From Phycicoccus jejuensis (GTDB lineage Bacteria; Actinomycetota; Actinomycetes; Actinomycetales; Dermatophilaceae), in contig NZ_JOEE01000001.1 in NCBI RefSeq assembly GCF_000720925.1, positions 372,001-436,000 of the forward strand: a stretch of DNA of 64,000 bases, in the 5' to 3' direction. This document shows positions 41,100 to 50,433 of the stretch, piece after piece. The translations under genes were made by a program, and so were the position numbers. Position 1 is the stretch's first letter, and each line of letters starts with the position of its first letter. The notes beneath the pieces are model-generated. The model did not search any database. It was not told the DNA's origin and saw only the letters and a list, made by a program, of their open reading frames with translations.

Positions 41100-43087
41100 C
41101 AGGCCTCCCGGACGATCGCCGCGCTGCGCGCCGCCACGGTGGTGACCGGGCCCACGTCGGCGCCCGCGACGAGGTCGTGGCCGGTGACGGCGACCTCGCA
41201 GCCGGCGTCGGTGTGGTTGAGGACGAAGAGCCAGGAGCCCGAGGCGGAGCGGCGGCGGGTGACCTCGACACCGGCCGGCACGTCGGCGACCGGCGCGACC
41301 CCGGCCTCGTCGGTGACGCGGGCGAGGAGCGCGGCGAGGGTCGCGTCGTCGGGCAGCGTGCCGAGGTACCAGGCGGCGCCCTCACCGACGGTGCGGCGGG
41401 TGACGGCGGCCCGGCCGGCCAGCGGCCCGTCGGCGTAGGAGTCGAGCACCTCGGCGTCGCGGACGCGGGCGTCCTCGGACCACACCGAGCCGCTGCCGCC
41501 TCCGGCGAGGGCGACGGACTCGCCGACCCGCAGCGGGAACAGCTCCTCGACGCGGACGCCGAGCAGGTCGCGGAACGCGCCGGGGTAGCCGCCGAGCCGG
41601 ACGTGGTCGTCGGGGTCGGAGATGCCGGAGAAGTAGGTGACGACGACATGGGCCCCGGCCGCGGCGGCCGCCGCGATGCGCTCGGCCGCGGGGTCGGAGA
41701 CGAGGTAGAGCGTCGGGACGACGACGACCCGGTAGCCCGAGAGGTCGGTGTCGGGGTGGACGACGTCGCACGTGACGCCGGCGTCGCGCAGCAGGCGGTG
41801 GACGGTGTGCGCGGCCTGCGGGTAGTCGAGCGCGGCCGAGGGCATGCACGGCCCGCTGACCGCCCACTGCGCCTCGTAGTCCCAGAGGACGGCGACGTCG
41901 GCCACGACGCGCGAGCCGACGAGCTCGCCGAGCCGCCCGGCGACGGCGCCGAGCTCGCAGACCTCGCGGAAGCGGTCGCTGTCCTCGCCGGCGTGGGGGA
42001 CGAGGGCGGAGTGGAACTTCTCGGAGCCGGCGCGCGACTGGCGCCACTGGAAGAACCCGAGGGCGTCCGCGCCGCGGGCGACGTGGGTCAGGCTGTCGAG
42101 GAGGGTCTCGCGCGGTGGCTTGGCGGGGTTGACCGGCTGCCAGTTGACCGCGCTCGTCGAGTGCTCCATGAGCATCCACGGCGCGCCGCCGGCGAGGCCG
42201 CGGGTCAGGTCGCCGTGGAACGAGAGCTCGGCGCGGGGGTGCTCGAGCGCGTCGACGACGTAGTGGTCGGTGCTCACGACGTCCTGGTGCGGCGCCCAGT
42301 CGTGGTAGTCGAGCAGCCGGAAGCCGCTCATCGTCATGAAGTTGGTCGTCACCGGCACGTCGGAGGAGTGGCGCCGGATGACCTCCTTCTCGGCGACGTG
42401 GAAGTCGAGCAGGGTGTCGGACCCGAAGCGGTGGTAGTCGAGCTCGTGGGTCGGGTTGCCGAACGTCGTCGTGATCCGCGGCGGCAGCACGTCGTCCCAC
42501 GCGGTGTAGCGCTGGCTCCAGAAGGCCGTGCCCCACGCCTCGTTGAGGGCGTCGAGCGTCCCGTAGCGGCGCTCGAGCCAGCGCCGGAAGAACACCGCGC
42601 AGGTGTCGCAGTAGCAGGGCAGGTTGTGGCAGGCGTACTCGTTCGAGACGTGCCACATCGCCAGCGCCGGGTGGTCGTGGTAGCGCTGCGCCATCCGGTC
42701 GGTGAGGGCGAGGGCGAACTCGCGGTAGAGCGGCGACGACGGGCACCAGGCCTGCCGGCTGCCCGGCCAGAGGGTGTGGCCCTCACGGTCGACGGGGAGG
42801 ATCTCGGGGTAGGCGGCGCTCAGCCACGGCGGCGGGGTGGCGGTGGCGGTGGCGAGGTCGACGGCGATGCCGTGCGCGTGGAGGAGGTCCATCACCTCGT
42901 CGAGCCAGCCGAACTCGTACTCGCCCTTGGTCGGCTCCAGCCACGACCACGAGAAGACGCCGAGGGTGACGAAGCTGACCCCGGCCGCGGCCATCAGCCG
43001 CATGTCGTCGTCCCACACCGCACGCGGCCACTGCTCCGGGTTGTAGTCCCCACCGAAGGCGACGCGGTCGTCGGGCCATGGACGCAT
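41099..43087 (-). CDS. Beta-galactosidase, GH42
   Basis: 662 aa. The GH42 start FGGDYNPEQWPRAVWDDDM, acid/base Glu in MWHVSNEYACHN (about residue 148), the zinc-binding cysteines CHNLPCYCDTC, and the nucleophile Glu in PWMLMEHSTSAVNW (about 310) are all present. No signal peptide, so it hydrolyses imported beta-galactosides in the cytoplasm. ATG 43087 is chosen over ATG 43117, because the latter overlaps a TTGACA box and an inverted repeat. First gene of the GH42-deoR-galT operon. Confidence 0.92.
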   Translation of the reverse strand: MRPWPDDRVAFGGDYNPEQWPRAVWDDDMRLMAAAGVSFVTLGVFSWSWLEPTKGEYEFGWLDEVMDLLHAHGIAVDLATATATPPPWLSAAYPEILPVDREGHTLWPGSRQAWCPSSPLYREFALALTDRMAQRYHDHPALAMWHVSNEYACHNLPCYCDTCAVFFRRWLERRYGTLDALNEAWGTAFWSQRYTAWDDVLPPRITTTFGNPTHELDYHRFGSDTLLDFHVAEKEVIRRHSSDVPVTTNFMTMSGFRLLDYHDWAPHQDVVSTDHYVVDALEHPRAELSFHGDLTRGLAGGAPWMLMEHSTSAVNWQPVNPAKPPRETLLDSLTHVARGADALGFFQWRQSRAGSEKFHSALVPHAGEDSDRFREVCELGAVAGRLGELVGSRVVADVAVLWDYEAQWAVSGPCMPSAALDYPQAAHTVHRLLRDAGVTCDVVHPDTDLSGYRVVVVPTLYLVSDPAAERIAAAAAAGAHVVVTYFSGISDPDDHVRLGGYPGAFRDLLGVRVEELFPLRVGESVALAGGGSGSVWSEDARVRDAEVLDSYADGPLAGRAAVTRRTVGEGAAWYLGTLPDDATLAALLARVTDEAGVAPVADVPAGVEVTRRRSASGSWLFVLNHTDAGCEVAVTGHDLVAGADVGPVTTVAARSAAIVREA

Positions 43088-43094
43088 GGCGGAC

Positions 43095-43129
43095 AGTGTG
43101 TTGCGCGGAATCGACATCTGTCAACAGAT
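43095..43129 (-). promoter_or_regulatory. GH42 promoter with overlapping ATCTGT/ACAGAT operator
   Basis: On the minus strand TTGACA (43124-43119), 18 bp, CACACT (43100-43095), then 7 nt to ATG 43087, with no Shine-Dalgarno. The inverted repeat ATCTGT-TG-ACAGAT (43116-43129) covers the -35 box, a classic repressor position. Confidence 0.55.
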
Positions 43130-43223
43130 ACGAACATCGACCGACACGGCGGCCGCCGTGGCGGGTGAGACGCCAATCCGGCTGTGCCCGTGGTTTCCGA
43201 AGGTCAAAGGTTGGTCACGACCC

Positions 43224-43286
43224 TTGACACCCTCGCGGCGCGACTCCACACTCTGGAGCCATCGGTTGTTCGTTTCTGATCGAAAC
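43224..43286 (+). promoter_or_regulatory. Importer operon promoter and GTTTC/GAAAC operator
   Basis: TTGACA (43224-43229), 17 bp, CACACT (43247-43252): the same two boxes as the divergent GH42 promoter. About 20 bp after the -10, GTTTC-TGATC-GAAAC (43272-43286) forms an inverted repeat in the leader. AAGGAG precedes the ATG at 43322. Confidence 0.6.
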
Positions 43287-43321
43287 TGTCAGGAGCGGCA
43301 CGTTCGTCAAAGGAGACACCC

Positions 43322-44674
43322 ATGGCACGCCCGGCCCCGCGCGACCCCCGGTTCGCGAGCTCCCTTCCCGCCTCCGTCCGCGGGGTGAACCGCCGGACCC
43401 TCCTGTCGGGCGCCCTCGGTGCCGGCGCCCTGTTCGGTGCGGGCTCCCTCGCCGGCTGCGGCAGCGACGACTCGCCCTCGACGAGCGGCGGCGGCGCCTC
43501 GGCCAAGGCCGGCAACGTCAAGTTCGGCGTCAACGAGGCCAAGGGCTCCGGGCCGGCCTACGAGCGCCTGCAGGGCATGGCCGACGCCTACGCGAAGAAG
43601 GAGGGCGTGCAGGTCTCCGTCAACGCGGTCGACCACAACACCTTCCAGGAGAGCATCACCACCTACCTCCAGGGCAGCCCGGACGACGTGTTCACGTGGT
43701 TCGCCGGCTTCCGCATGTCGCAGTTCGCCGAGGCCGGCCAGATCGCCGACCTCAGCGACGTGTGGCCCATCGACGGCATGAGCGACGCCTTCAAGCAGGC
43801 CTCCACGGCGTCGGACGGCAAGCAGTACTTCGTCCCCATCAGCTACTACCCCTGGGCCGTCTTCTACCGCCCGTCGGTCTTCGAGAAGAACGGCTGGACC
43901 GAGCCGAAGACGATGGACGAGCTCAACGCCCTCATGACCGACATGCAGGGCAAGAAGATCACCCCCTTCGCCTTCGCGGCCAAGGACGCGTGGGCGCCGA
44001 TGGGCACCTTCGACATCCTCAACATGCGTCTCAACGGCTTCGACTTCCACATGCAGCTGACCAAGGGCGAGCAGAAGTGGGACAGCCCCGAGGTCAAGAA
44101 GGTCTTCGAGACCTGGAAGACCCTCCTGCCCTACCACCAGGAGAACTCGCTCGGCCGCACCTGGCAGGAGGCCGCGACCTCGATGTCCAAGGGCGAGTGC
44201 GGGATGTACCTCCTCGGCACCTTCGTCGTCGACGGCGTCCCGACCGAGGCGCAGGAGGACCTGGACTTCTTCACCTTCCCGGCGCTCGACTCGACGATCG
44301 GCGCCGACGCGCTCGACGCCCCGATCGACGGCTTCTGCGTCGCCGAGGGCGCGCAGGACACCGAGGCCGGCAAGGCGTTCATCAAGTGGCTCGGCAGCGC
44401 CGAGGCCGCGGACGCCGGCAACAACGCGGGCTCGGCGCCGTTCATCGCCGCCAACTCGGGTGCCAGCACCGCGAAGTACGGGGCGCTGCAGAAGAAGTCG
44501 GTCGAGGTCGTCCAGAACGCGAAGAACATCGCCCAGTTCCTCGACCGCGACACCAACGCCGACCTCGCCAACACCGTCGTCACCGTCGCGCTCCAGGACT
44601 TCATCAAGAACCCGAACGACATCGACAAGGTCACGTCGTCCATCCAGCAGCAGGCCGCGTCCATCCTCGGCTGA
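43322..44674 (+). CDS. ABC importer solute-binding lipoprotein, galactoside locus
   Basis: 450 aa. The leader has NRRTLLSGALGAGALFGAG, a twin-arginine-like start, and the lipobox SLAGC (about residue 46), followed by a Ser/Gly/Asp linker. The mature protein is an SBP family 1 fold (AYERLQGMADAYAKKEGVQV, DVFTWFAGFRMSQF). With the two permeases downstream it should import galactosides (raffinose, melibiose or lactose-like sugars), inferred from the GH36 and GH42 genes. Again no ATPase is encoded here, so a shared MsiK-like ATPase is expected elsewhere. Confidence 0.88.
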   Translation: MARPAPRDPRFASSLPASVRGVNRRTLLSGALGAGALFGAGSLAGCGSDDSPSTSGGGASAKAGNVKFGVNEAKGSGPAYERLQGMADAYAKKEGVQVSVNAVDHNTFQESITTYLQGSPDDVFTWFAGFRMSQFAEAGQIADLSDVWPIDGMSDAFKQASTASDGKQYFVPISYYPWAVFYRPSVFEKNGWTEPKTMDELNALMTDMQGKKITPFAFAAKDAWAPMGTFDILNMRLNGFDFHMQLTKGEQKWDSPEVKKVFETWKTLLPYHQENSLGRTWQEAATSMSKGECGMYLLGTFVVDGVPTEAQEDLDFFTFPALDSTIGADALDAPIDGFCVAEGAQDTEAGKAFIKWLGSAEAADAGNNAGSAPFIAANSGASTAKYGALQKKSVEVVQNAKNIAQFLDRDTNADLANTVVTVALQDFIKNPNDIDKVTSSIQQQAASILG

Positions 44675-44694
44675 GCCGAGGACGAGGAGGAACG

Positions 44695-45603
44695 ATGGCC
44701 ACCAGGACCGCACGCCGGCAGTCACGACGGGTCGAGAAGAAGCGAGGAGCACGCGACCGCCTGGTCATCTCCCTGATGATCGGCGTCCCCACGATCCTCG
44801 TGGTCTGGCTCGTCTGGCTGCCGGCGGTGGCCTCGGTGGCGCTGTCGTTCACGAAGTGGAACGGGTTCAAGTTCAGCTCGATCCAGTGGGTCGGGACGAA
44901 GAACTACGTCGACATCGCGACGATCTACCCACCGTTCTGGCCGGCCATCCAGCACAACCTCATCTGGCTGGTCTTCCTCTTCGTCCTCCCGACGATCCTC
45001 GGGGTCGTGCTGGCGGTCGTCCTCGACCGCGAGATGTGGGGCAGCCGGTTCTACCAGACCGCGTTCTACCTGCCGGTCGTGCTGTCGCTGGCGCTCGTCG
45101 GCTTCATCTGGCAGCTCTTCTACTCGACCGACCAGGGCCTCATCAACGAGCTCTTCAAGGGCAACGTCGACTGGTACGGCGACCCCGACGTCAACCTGTG
45201 GGCCGTGCTCGTCGCCACCGCGTGGCGGCACACCGGCTACATCATGCTCATCTACCTGGCGGGCCTGAAGGGCGTCGACGGGTCGCTGCGCGAGGCCGCG
45301 GCCGTCGACGGCGCGAACGAGGTCAAGACGTTCTTCAACGTCATCTTCCCGGTCATGCGCCCGATCAACATGATCGTCCTCGTCATCGTCGTCATCGAGT
45401 CGCTCCGCGCGTTCGACCTCGTCTGGATCATCAACAAGGGCCGCAACGGCCTCGAGCTGATCTCGGCGCTGGTGTCGCAGAACGTCATCGGCGAGGCCAC
45501 GCGCTACGGCTTCGGGTCGGCGCTCGCCGTCATCATGATGGTCATCTCGTCGGTGTTCATCACCATCTACCTGCGCATCGTCTTCCGGGAGGACCGCCGA
45601 TGA
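44695..45603 (+). CDS. ABC sugar permease, MalF type
   Basis: 302 aa, about six membrane helices, with a basic N-terminus (RTARRQSRRVEKKRGARDR). The EAA loop is SLREAAAVDGANEVKTFFNV (about residues 198-217), followed by IFPVMRP. GAGGAGG lies 5 nt before ATG 44695. It overlaps the next permease by ATGA. First membrane subunit of the galactoside importer. Confidence 0.9.
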   Translation: MATRTARRQSRRVEKKRGARDRLVISLMIGVPTILVVWLVWLPAVASVALSFTKWNGFKFSSIQWVGTKNYVDIATIYPPFWPAIQHNLIWLVFLFVLPTILGVVLAVVLDREMWGSRFYQTAFYLPVVLSLALVGFIWQLFYSTDQGLINELFKGNVDWYGDPDVNLWAVLVATAWRHTGYIMLIYLAGLKGVDGSLREAAAVDGANEVKTFFNVIFPVMRPINMIVLVIVVIESLRAFDLVWIINKGRNGLELISALVSQNVIGEATRYGFGSALAVIMMVISSVFITIYLRIVFREDRR

Positions 45604-46529
45604 CCACCACCGCACCCCCGGCCCCCGTGAGGAGCCGCCCCTCGAGCCCGGGGGGCCGTGGGCCCTCCGGCGGCGTCCTCAACAAGCGCCGGGGCAAGGT
45701 CGCGACGGTGATCATGCTCGTCCTCGCGATCGCCTGGCTGTTCCCGCTGCTGTGGGCCCTCTACAACTCCTTCCGCGACTACTCGTACACGCAGACCAAC
45801 GGGTACCTGTCGTTCGGTGGATGGACCCTCGCCAACTACGAGAACGCCTGGAGTCGAGGCAACTTCGGCCTGCACTTCAAGAACTCGCTCCTCATCACCG
45901 TGCCGGCGGTGGCGCTGACGCTGTTCCTGTCCTCGCTCGTCGCGTTCGTCCTCGCGCGGTTCTCGTACCGCTTCAACCTCACCCTGCTCGGCATCTTCCT
46001 CGCGGCGAACCTGCTGCCGCCGCAGGCGCTCCTCATCCCCGTGTTCCGGATGTTCCGCGAGATCCCCCTCCCGGAGTTCATGAGCTCGAGCGGGACGATG
46101 CTCAACAGCTTCTGGGCGCTCATCCTCGTCAACACGGCCTTCCAGCTGGGCTTCTGCACCTTCGTGCTCAGCAACTACATGAAGACGCTGCCGCACGAGA
46201 TCTACGAGTCGGCCGAGCTCGACGGCGCGAGCGTGTGGCGCCAGTACTGGCAGCTGACCATGCCGCTCGTGCGCCCGGCCCTCGCCGCCCTCGCGACCCT
46301 CCAGGTCACGTGGATCTACAACGAGTTCTTCTGGGCGACCGTCCTCATCTCGCGCGGCGACAAGTACCCGGTGACTAGCGCGCTCAACAACCTGCGCGGG
46401 CAGTTCTTCTCCGACACCAACCTCGTCGCGGCAGGATCCATCCTCGTCGCGCTGCCGGTCCTCGTCGTGTTCTTCGTCCTGCAGAAGCAGTTCGTCTCCG
46501 GCCTGACGCTCGGGTCGACCAAGGGGTGA
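45600..46529 (+). CDS. ABC sugar permease, MalG type
   Basis: 309 aa. A Pro/Ser-rich N-terminal tail of about 30 residues, then six helices. The EAA motif is IYESAELDGASVWRQYWQLT (about residues 201-220), and the end KQFVSGLTLGSTKG is typical. ATG overlaps the preceding stop; its own stop overlaps the GH36 start (GTGA). Second membrane subunit of the importer. Confidence 0.9.
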   Translation: MTTTAPPAPVRSRPSSPGGRGPSGGVLNKRRGKVATVIMLVLAIAWLFPLLWALYNSFRDYSYTQTNGYLSFGGWTLANYENAWSRGNFGLHFKNSLLITVPAVALTLFLSSLVAFVLARFSYRFNLTLLGIFLAANLLPPQALLIPVFRMFREIPLPEFMSSSGTMLNSFWALILVNTAFQLGFCTFVLSNYMKTLPHEIYESAELDGASVWRQYWQLTMPLVRPALAALATLQVTWIYNEFFWATVLISRGDKYPVTSALNNLRGQFFSDTNLVAAGSILVALPVLVVFFVLQKQFVSGLTLGSTKG

Positions 46530-48697
46530 GCGCCGACCACACCGTCCTGCGGGGAGGGGGCGTCGCCCTCGTCCTCGCCCACCGCGACCACGGCCTGCCC
46601 GCCGTCCTGCACTGGGGCGCCGACCTCCCCGACGCGGCGGCCGCCGACCTGGCCCTGCTGCGCGACACCCCCGTCGCGAACAACGCGCTCGACGAGCCGT
46701 GGGACCTCAGCGTCCTGCCGACCTCCGGCGACGGCTGGCTCGGGACGCCCGGCATCGCCCTGCACCGCGCCGGGGGCGCCGCCGCCCCGCGCTGGGTCGC
46801 GACGGTCACCGGCGGTGGCGGGCGCGCGACGGTGCGGGCCGAGGCCGTCGACAGCGAGGCGGTCGTCGAGCTCGTCCTCGCGCTCGACGAGCACGGGGTG
46901 CTCACGGCGTCGACCTCGGTCACGTCGACCGCCGACGCCGGCACGGCGCCGCTCGAGGTCGCGGCCCTGCGGACCCTCCTGCCGTTGCCGGCCCGCGCCG
47001 AGGAGGTCCTCGACCTCAGCGGGCGCTGGGTGCGCGAGCGCACGCCGCAGCGGCGTCTCGTCGCCGACGGCACCTGGCTGCGCACCGGCCGCCGCGGCCG
47101 CACCGGCCACGACGCGACGCTGCTCATGACCGCCGGGACGGCCGGGTTCGGCTTCCGCCACGGTGAGGTCTGGTCGGTGCACGCCGCCTGGAGCGGCCAC
47201 CACGAGCACCTCGTCGAGCGCCTCCCCGAGGGCGCCGGCGCCCACGCGGCCGTCATCGGCGCGGGCGAGGCGCTGGAGTCCGGCGAGGTCCGGCTCGGCC
47301 CGGGCGAGACCTGGACGTCCCCGGACGTCGTCGCGGTCTGGTCCGACGCGGGCCTGGACGGCCTCACCGCGCGCCTCGTGCGCCACCAGCGCGCCGGGGC
47401 GGACTACCGCGCCGGTCGCCCCCGCCCGCTCGTCCTCAACACGTGGGAGGCGGTCTACTTCGAGACCGACCTCGGGCACCTGCAACGGCTCGCCGACACC
47501 GCGGCGTCCATCGGCGTCGAGCGCTTCGTCCTCGACGACGGCTGGTTCGGGTCGCGCCGCGACGACACCCGTGGCCTCGGCGACTGGCAGGTCTCGCCGG
47601 AGGTCTGGCCCGGCGGCCTCGGCCCGCTCGTCGAGCACGTCAAGGGCCTCGGGATGGAGTTCGGGCTGTGGTTCGAGCCGGAGATGCTCAACCTCGACTC
47701 CGACGTCGTGCGCGCCCACCCGGAGTGGGTCCTCGGCCCGGCCGCCGGTCCGACGCCGCCCTCGCGCCACCAGCACGTCCTCGACCTCGCGAACCCCGAC
47801 GCCTTCGACCACGTCCTCGCCGCGATGTCCGAGGTCATCGGCACGTACGGTGTCGACTTCGTCAAGTGGGACCACAACCGCGACCTCCACGAGGCCGTGC
47901 GCACCGACGCCACCGGCACCGACCGGCCCGCCGTCGCGGCCCAGACCCGCGCGACCTACCGGCTCCTCGACGCGCTGCGCGAACGGTTCCCCGCGCTCGA
48001 GATCGAGTCGTGCTCCAGCGGCGGGGCCCGCGTCGACCTCGGCGTCCTCGCGCGCACCGACCGCGTGTGGACCTCGGACTGCAACGACGCCCTCGAGCGG
48101 GTCGCCATCCAGCGGTGGACCGGCCTGCTCGTGCCGCCGGAGCGGATGGGCACGCACGTCGGGCCGCCCCGTGCCCACACGACGCACCGCGACCTCGACC
48201 TCTCGCTGCGGATGCTCGTCGCGCTCGGCGGGCACGCCGGCCTCGAGTGGGACATCTCGACCTGCTCGCCGCAGGAGCTCGACGCCCTGCGGGCGTGGAG
48301 CGGCCTCTACCGCGAGCTGCGGCCGCTGCTGCACACCGGCGACGTCGTGCGCTCGGACCATCCCGATCCCTCGCTCGTCGTCGGCGGCGTCGTCGCGGCG
48401 GACCGGTCCGCGGCCGCGCTCACCGTGGTCCGGGTCGTCAGCGGCCGCGGGGTCACGCCCGGGGCGGTGCCGCTGCCGGGGCTCGACCCGGCCCGTCGCT
48501 ACCGGGTGCGCGTGCGACCGGAGGCCGGCCTGCCGGAGAGCCAGCAGGTGCGGGACCCGCGGTGGTTCGAGCAGGCGCAGGGCGACGACGGCATCCTCGT
48601 CGCGGGTGCGGTGCTCGACGACCACGGGCTACCCGTCCCCGCCCTCGCGCCGGGCCAGGGGTACCTCCTGCACCTGACGGCCGTCGACGGGGCGTGA
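46526..48697 (+). CDS. Alpha-galactosidase, GH36
   Basis: 723 aa, full length. The N-terminal beta-supersandwich is followed by a TIM barrel with VERFVLDDGWFGSRRDD (about residue 332), the nucleophile Asp in DFVKWDHNRDLHE (about 449) and the acid/base Asp in VWTSDCNDALERVAIQRWTG (about 513-532). CSSGGARVD is also diagnostic. No signal peptide, so it acts on imported raffinose-type sugars. Its GTG overlaps the permease stop. A relic of the GH13 start codons lies 26 bp after its stop. Confidence 0.93.
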   Translation: MSADHTVLRGGGVALVLAHRDHGLPAVLHWGADLPDAAAADLALLRDTPVANNALDEPWDLSVLPTSGDGWLGTPGIALHRAGGAAAPRWVATVTGGGGRATVRAEAVDSEAVVELVLALDEHGVLTASTSVTSTADAGTAPLEVAALRTLLPLPARAEEVLDLSGRWVRERTPQRRLVADGTWLRTGRRGRTGHDATLLMTAGTAGFGFRHGEVWSVHAAWSGHHEHLVERLPEGAGAHAAVIGAGEALESGEVRLGPGETWTSPDVVAVWSDAGLDGLTARLVRHQRAGADYRAGRPRPLVLNTWEAVYFETDLGHLQRLADTAASIGVERFVLDDGWFGSRRDDTRGLGDWQVSPEVWPGGLGPLVEHVKGLGMEFGLWFEPEMLNLDSDVVRAHPEWVLGPAAGPTPPSRHQHVLDLANPDAFDHVLAAMSEVIGTYGVDFVKWDHNRDLHEAVRTDATGTDRPAVAAQTRATYRLLDALRERFPALEIESCSSGGARVDLGVLARTDRVWTSDCNDALERVAIQRWTGLLVPPERMGTHVGPPRAHTTHRDLDLSLRMLVALGGHAGLEWDISTCSPQELDALRAWSGLYRELRPLLHTGDVVRSDHPDPSLVVGGVVAADRSAAALTVVRVVSGRGVTPGAVPLPGLDPARRYRVRVRPEAGLPESQQVRDPRWFEQAQGDDGILVAGAVLDDHGLPVPALAPGQGYLLHLTAVDGA

Positions 48698-48723
48698 GCA
48701 CGCCCGCTGGCCAGGGTGGAGCG

Positions 48724-48756
48724 ATGACCAGCACCCGCCCCCAGCGCGGAAGCTGA
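48724..48756 (+). pseudogene. 5' relic of the GH13 gene at the island's left edge
   Basis: The ten codons MTSTRPQRGS-stop begin with a copy of the start of the GH13 gene at 54483 (MASTRPQPAW). 48722-48745 and 54481-54504 agree in 23 of 24 bases. GGTGGAG upstream gives a ribosome-binding site, 26 bp after the GH36 stop, where GH13 would belong as the next operon gene. Confidence 0.8.
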
Positions 48757-48762
48757 GGCTGC

Positions 48763-48974
48763 TCAGTCGATGTAGCCAGTCCTGCGATCTACCTGGCTCA
48801 GAAAGTTGGGGACGGCGTCCTCGAGCACAGCATCTGTCTGGAGGTCACCGCCGTAGCGGAGCTGGTGAACCCGTATCCCTCATGGGGCCCCGAGACCCAG
48901 AGTTGGTCGTAGACGCCGGGCTCGCCGGCACGCTCGGTGACTTCGAAGCGCTCACCGTCCACCACCATCCGCTT
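48763..48974 (-). pseudogene. Frameshifted small hypothetical gene
   Basis: From GTG 48974 the minus strand reads VKRMVVDGERFEVTERAGEP then GVYDQLWVSGPHEGYGFTSS. A convincing C-terminus, DAVPNFLSQVDRRTGYID-stop (48763), is in another frame, so an indel lies near 48855-48870. The product would be about 70 aa. I do not know its function. Confidence 0.6.
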
Positions 48975-49043
48975 CACGGGGAGAGGTGCGCCATCCGCGG
49001 CAATTGAGGACGGATCGAGTGCCGGCCGGACGAAGGACGCGGG

Positions 49044-49845
49044 TCAGCGCACCGGCTCGGGCGCGCCTCGCGCCTGGCCGTGGCCGGCGACCACCAGGTA
49101 GCCATCGCTCTCTGGGTCGAAGGTGGTGGATTGCACCGTGAGCCCGACGCTCCGCAACTGCGCCACGAGGTCCTCGTACCGATAGGGCCAGATGGACAAC
49201 CGCTCCGAGCAGGTTCGCACTGCCCCATCCGGCTCGATCTGGGCGACCACGATCTCGAGGAAGTGCTCCTGTTCCCAGCGCTGTTCGATCTGCCAGTAGT
49301 AGCTGACGACCGCATCGCGGTCGTTGCGGCGGATGAGGTGATCGCGCACGTCCACCCGTGAGCCGGCGGAGCGCACGAGCTCCCAGTTGCGTGAGGTGAG
49401 CACGAGTCGTCCGCCTGGATTCAGCAGCCGCGACATCGCTGCCAGTGCTGTCAGGCGACCGGCTGCGCCCTCGGCGTGCCCGAGCGAGTTGCCGACGCAG
49501 AACACCAGGTCGAACGTGGAGTCCTCCAGGTGGTCGGGTAGCTCGGCCCAGGGCGCGCGGAGGGTTCGAAGCGACACCCTGCTCGTTGGCGACCCTTTCG
49601 GTCCGGCGAACCATCCCGTCGCTGGCGTCTGTGGCGACCACGTCAAGGCCAAGACTCGCCAGGCCGACGGCGAGCTGGCCGGTTCCACACGCGCAGTCGA
49701 GGACGCGCGCGTTGGGCGGCAGAGAGCCCACGACTTCGCTGTAGTAGGCCTCGGCTGCCTTGGCGGGGGTCAGCTTGTCGTCTCCGATCAGCCACTCGTA
49801 CACGTCGGAGAGCGCCCCATATCCAGCCACCGCGATCCCCTCCAT
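49044..49845 (-). pseudogene. SAM-dependent methyltransferase, frameshifted
   Basis: From ATG 49845 the frame reads MEGIAVAGYGALSDVYEWL and the SAM motif VLDCACGTGQLAVGLASLGL, then VVATDASDGMV. Around 49573-49580 (after VANEQGV) the frame is lost, and the rest continues one frame over as SLRTLRAPWAELPDHLEDST, FDLVFCVGNSLGHAEG (motif II) and LLNPGGRLVLTSRNWELVR to the stop at 49044. Joined, the two parts give a complete class I methyltransferase of about 265 aa. Substrate unknown. One indel suffices to explain the break. It lies in the island's A/T-richer part. Confidence 0.8.
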
Positions 49846-50080
49846 CACTCGACGACACGCGGCGGGTTGGACCGCGCCTGCGATTCGTACCTTGCCCCTC
49901 GTGCTGTGCCAGGGCATGTCTGAGACGCGTTGGGAAGGGCCCAACCACTCCTGGCACTGAGACTCCACCGGATATCCAGTGGGAAACCGCCACGCGGCAC
50001 CGACGCAGGTCCCCGATCCACCGGCGTCCCAGTGGTCATGCCCCGTGCCGCGCTTCCCGGCCTGCGGCATGAGCGCACGT

Positions 50081-50338
50081 TCACTCGTAGGCCGTGGCGG
50101 CCACGAGCATGCTGGCGAAAAGGCGCCATGTAGGAGACTCCTGGTCCTCGGGCTTGTCGACAACTCGTGCGGCTGCGAAGGCCCCTAGTGCGTCGAGGAC
50201 GCTCTCGAGGGTTGTGTTCTCCCACTCGTCGCGGCCCGTCGCTCTGTAGTCCGCGAGAACTTGCTCAAGGAACTGCGCGAAGTCGTCTCGGCTCGCTACC
50301 GCGGAGGGGTCTGCGGTCGTGGCTCGCCCGTATTCCAT
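50081..50338 (-). CDS. DUF7660-family small protein
   Basis: 85 aa (88 if ATG 50347 is used). DDFAQFLEQVLADYRATGRD, EWENTTLESVLDALGAF and SPTWRLFASMLVAATAYE match the DUF7660 pattern (WENxTLxxFLxA...PSWRxFAxxLxAAxxYE). These small acidic helical proteins occur near immunity genes; their role is unknown. CATCAT ends 7 nt before ATG 50338, with no Shine-Dalgarno. Intact, unlike two neighbours. Confidence 0.68.
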   Translation of the reverse strand: MEYGRATTADPSAVASRDDFAQFLEQVLADYRATGRDEWENTTLESVLDALGAFAAARVVDKPEDQESPTWRLFASMLVAATAYE

Positions 50339-50433
50339 GGGCTGCATGATGGCAGGTGCGCAGTCACGCGCTCAGAGCGATCGCACCACCAGCGGTATGT
50401 GCCGACGGGCAACGCGAGGATGTGCTCCAGCGG

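Noticed and set aside
41099..43117. Start of GH42 at ATG 43117
   Set aside because: That ATG lies inside the inverted repeat next to TTGACA; ATG 43087 follows the -10 box at 7 nt and begins the conserved domain directly.
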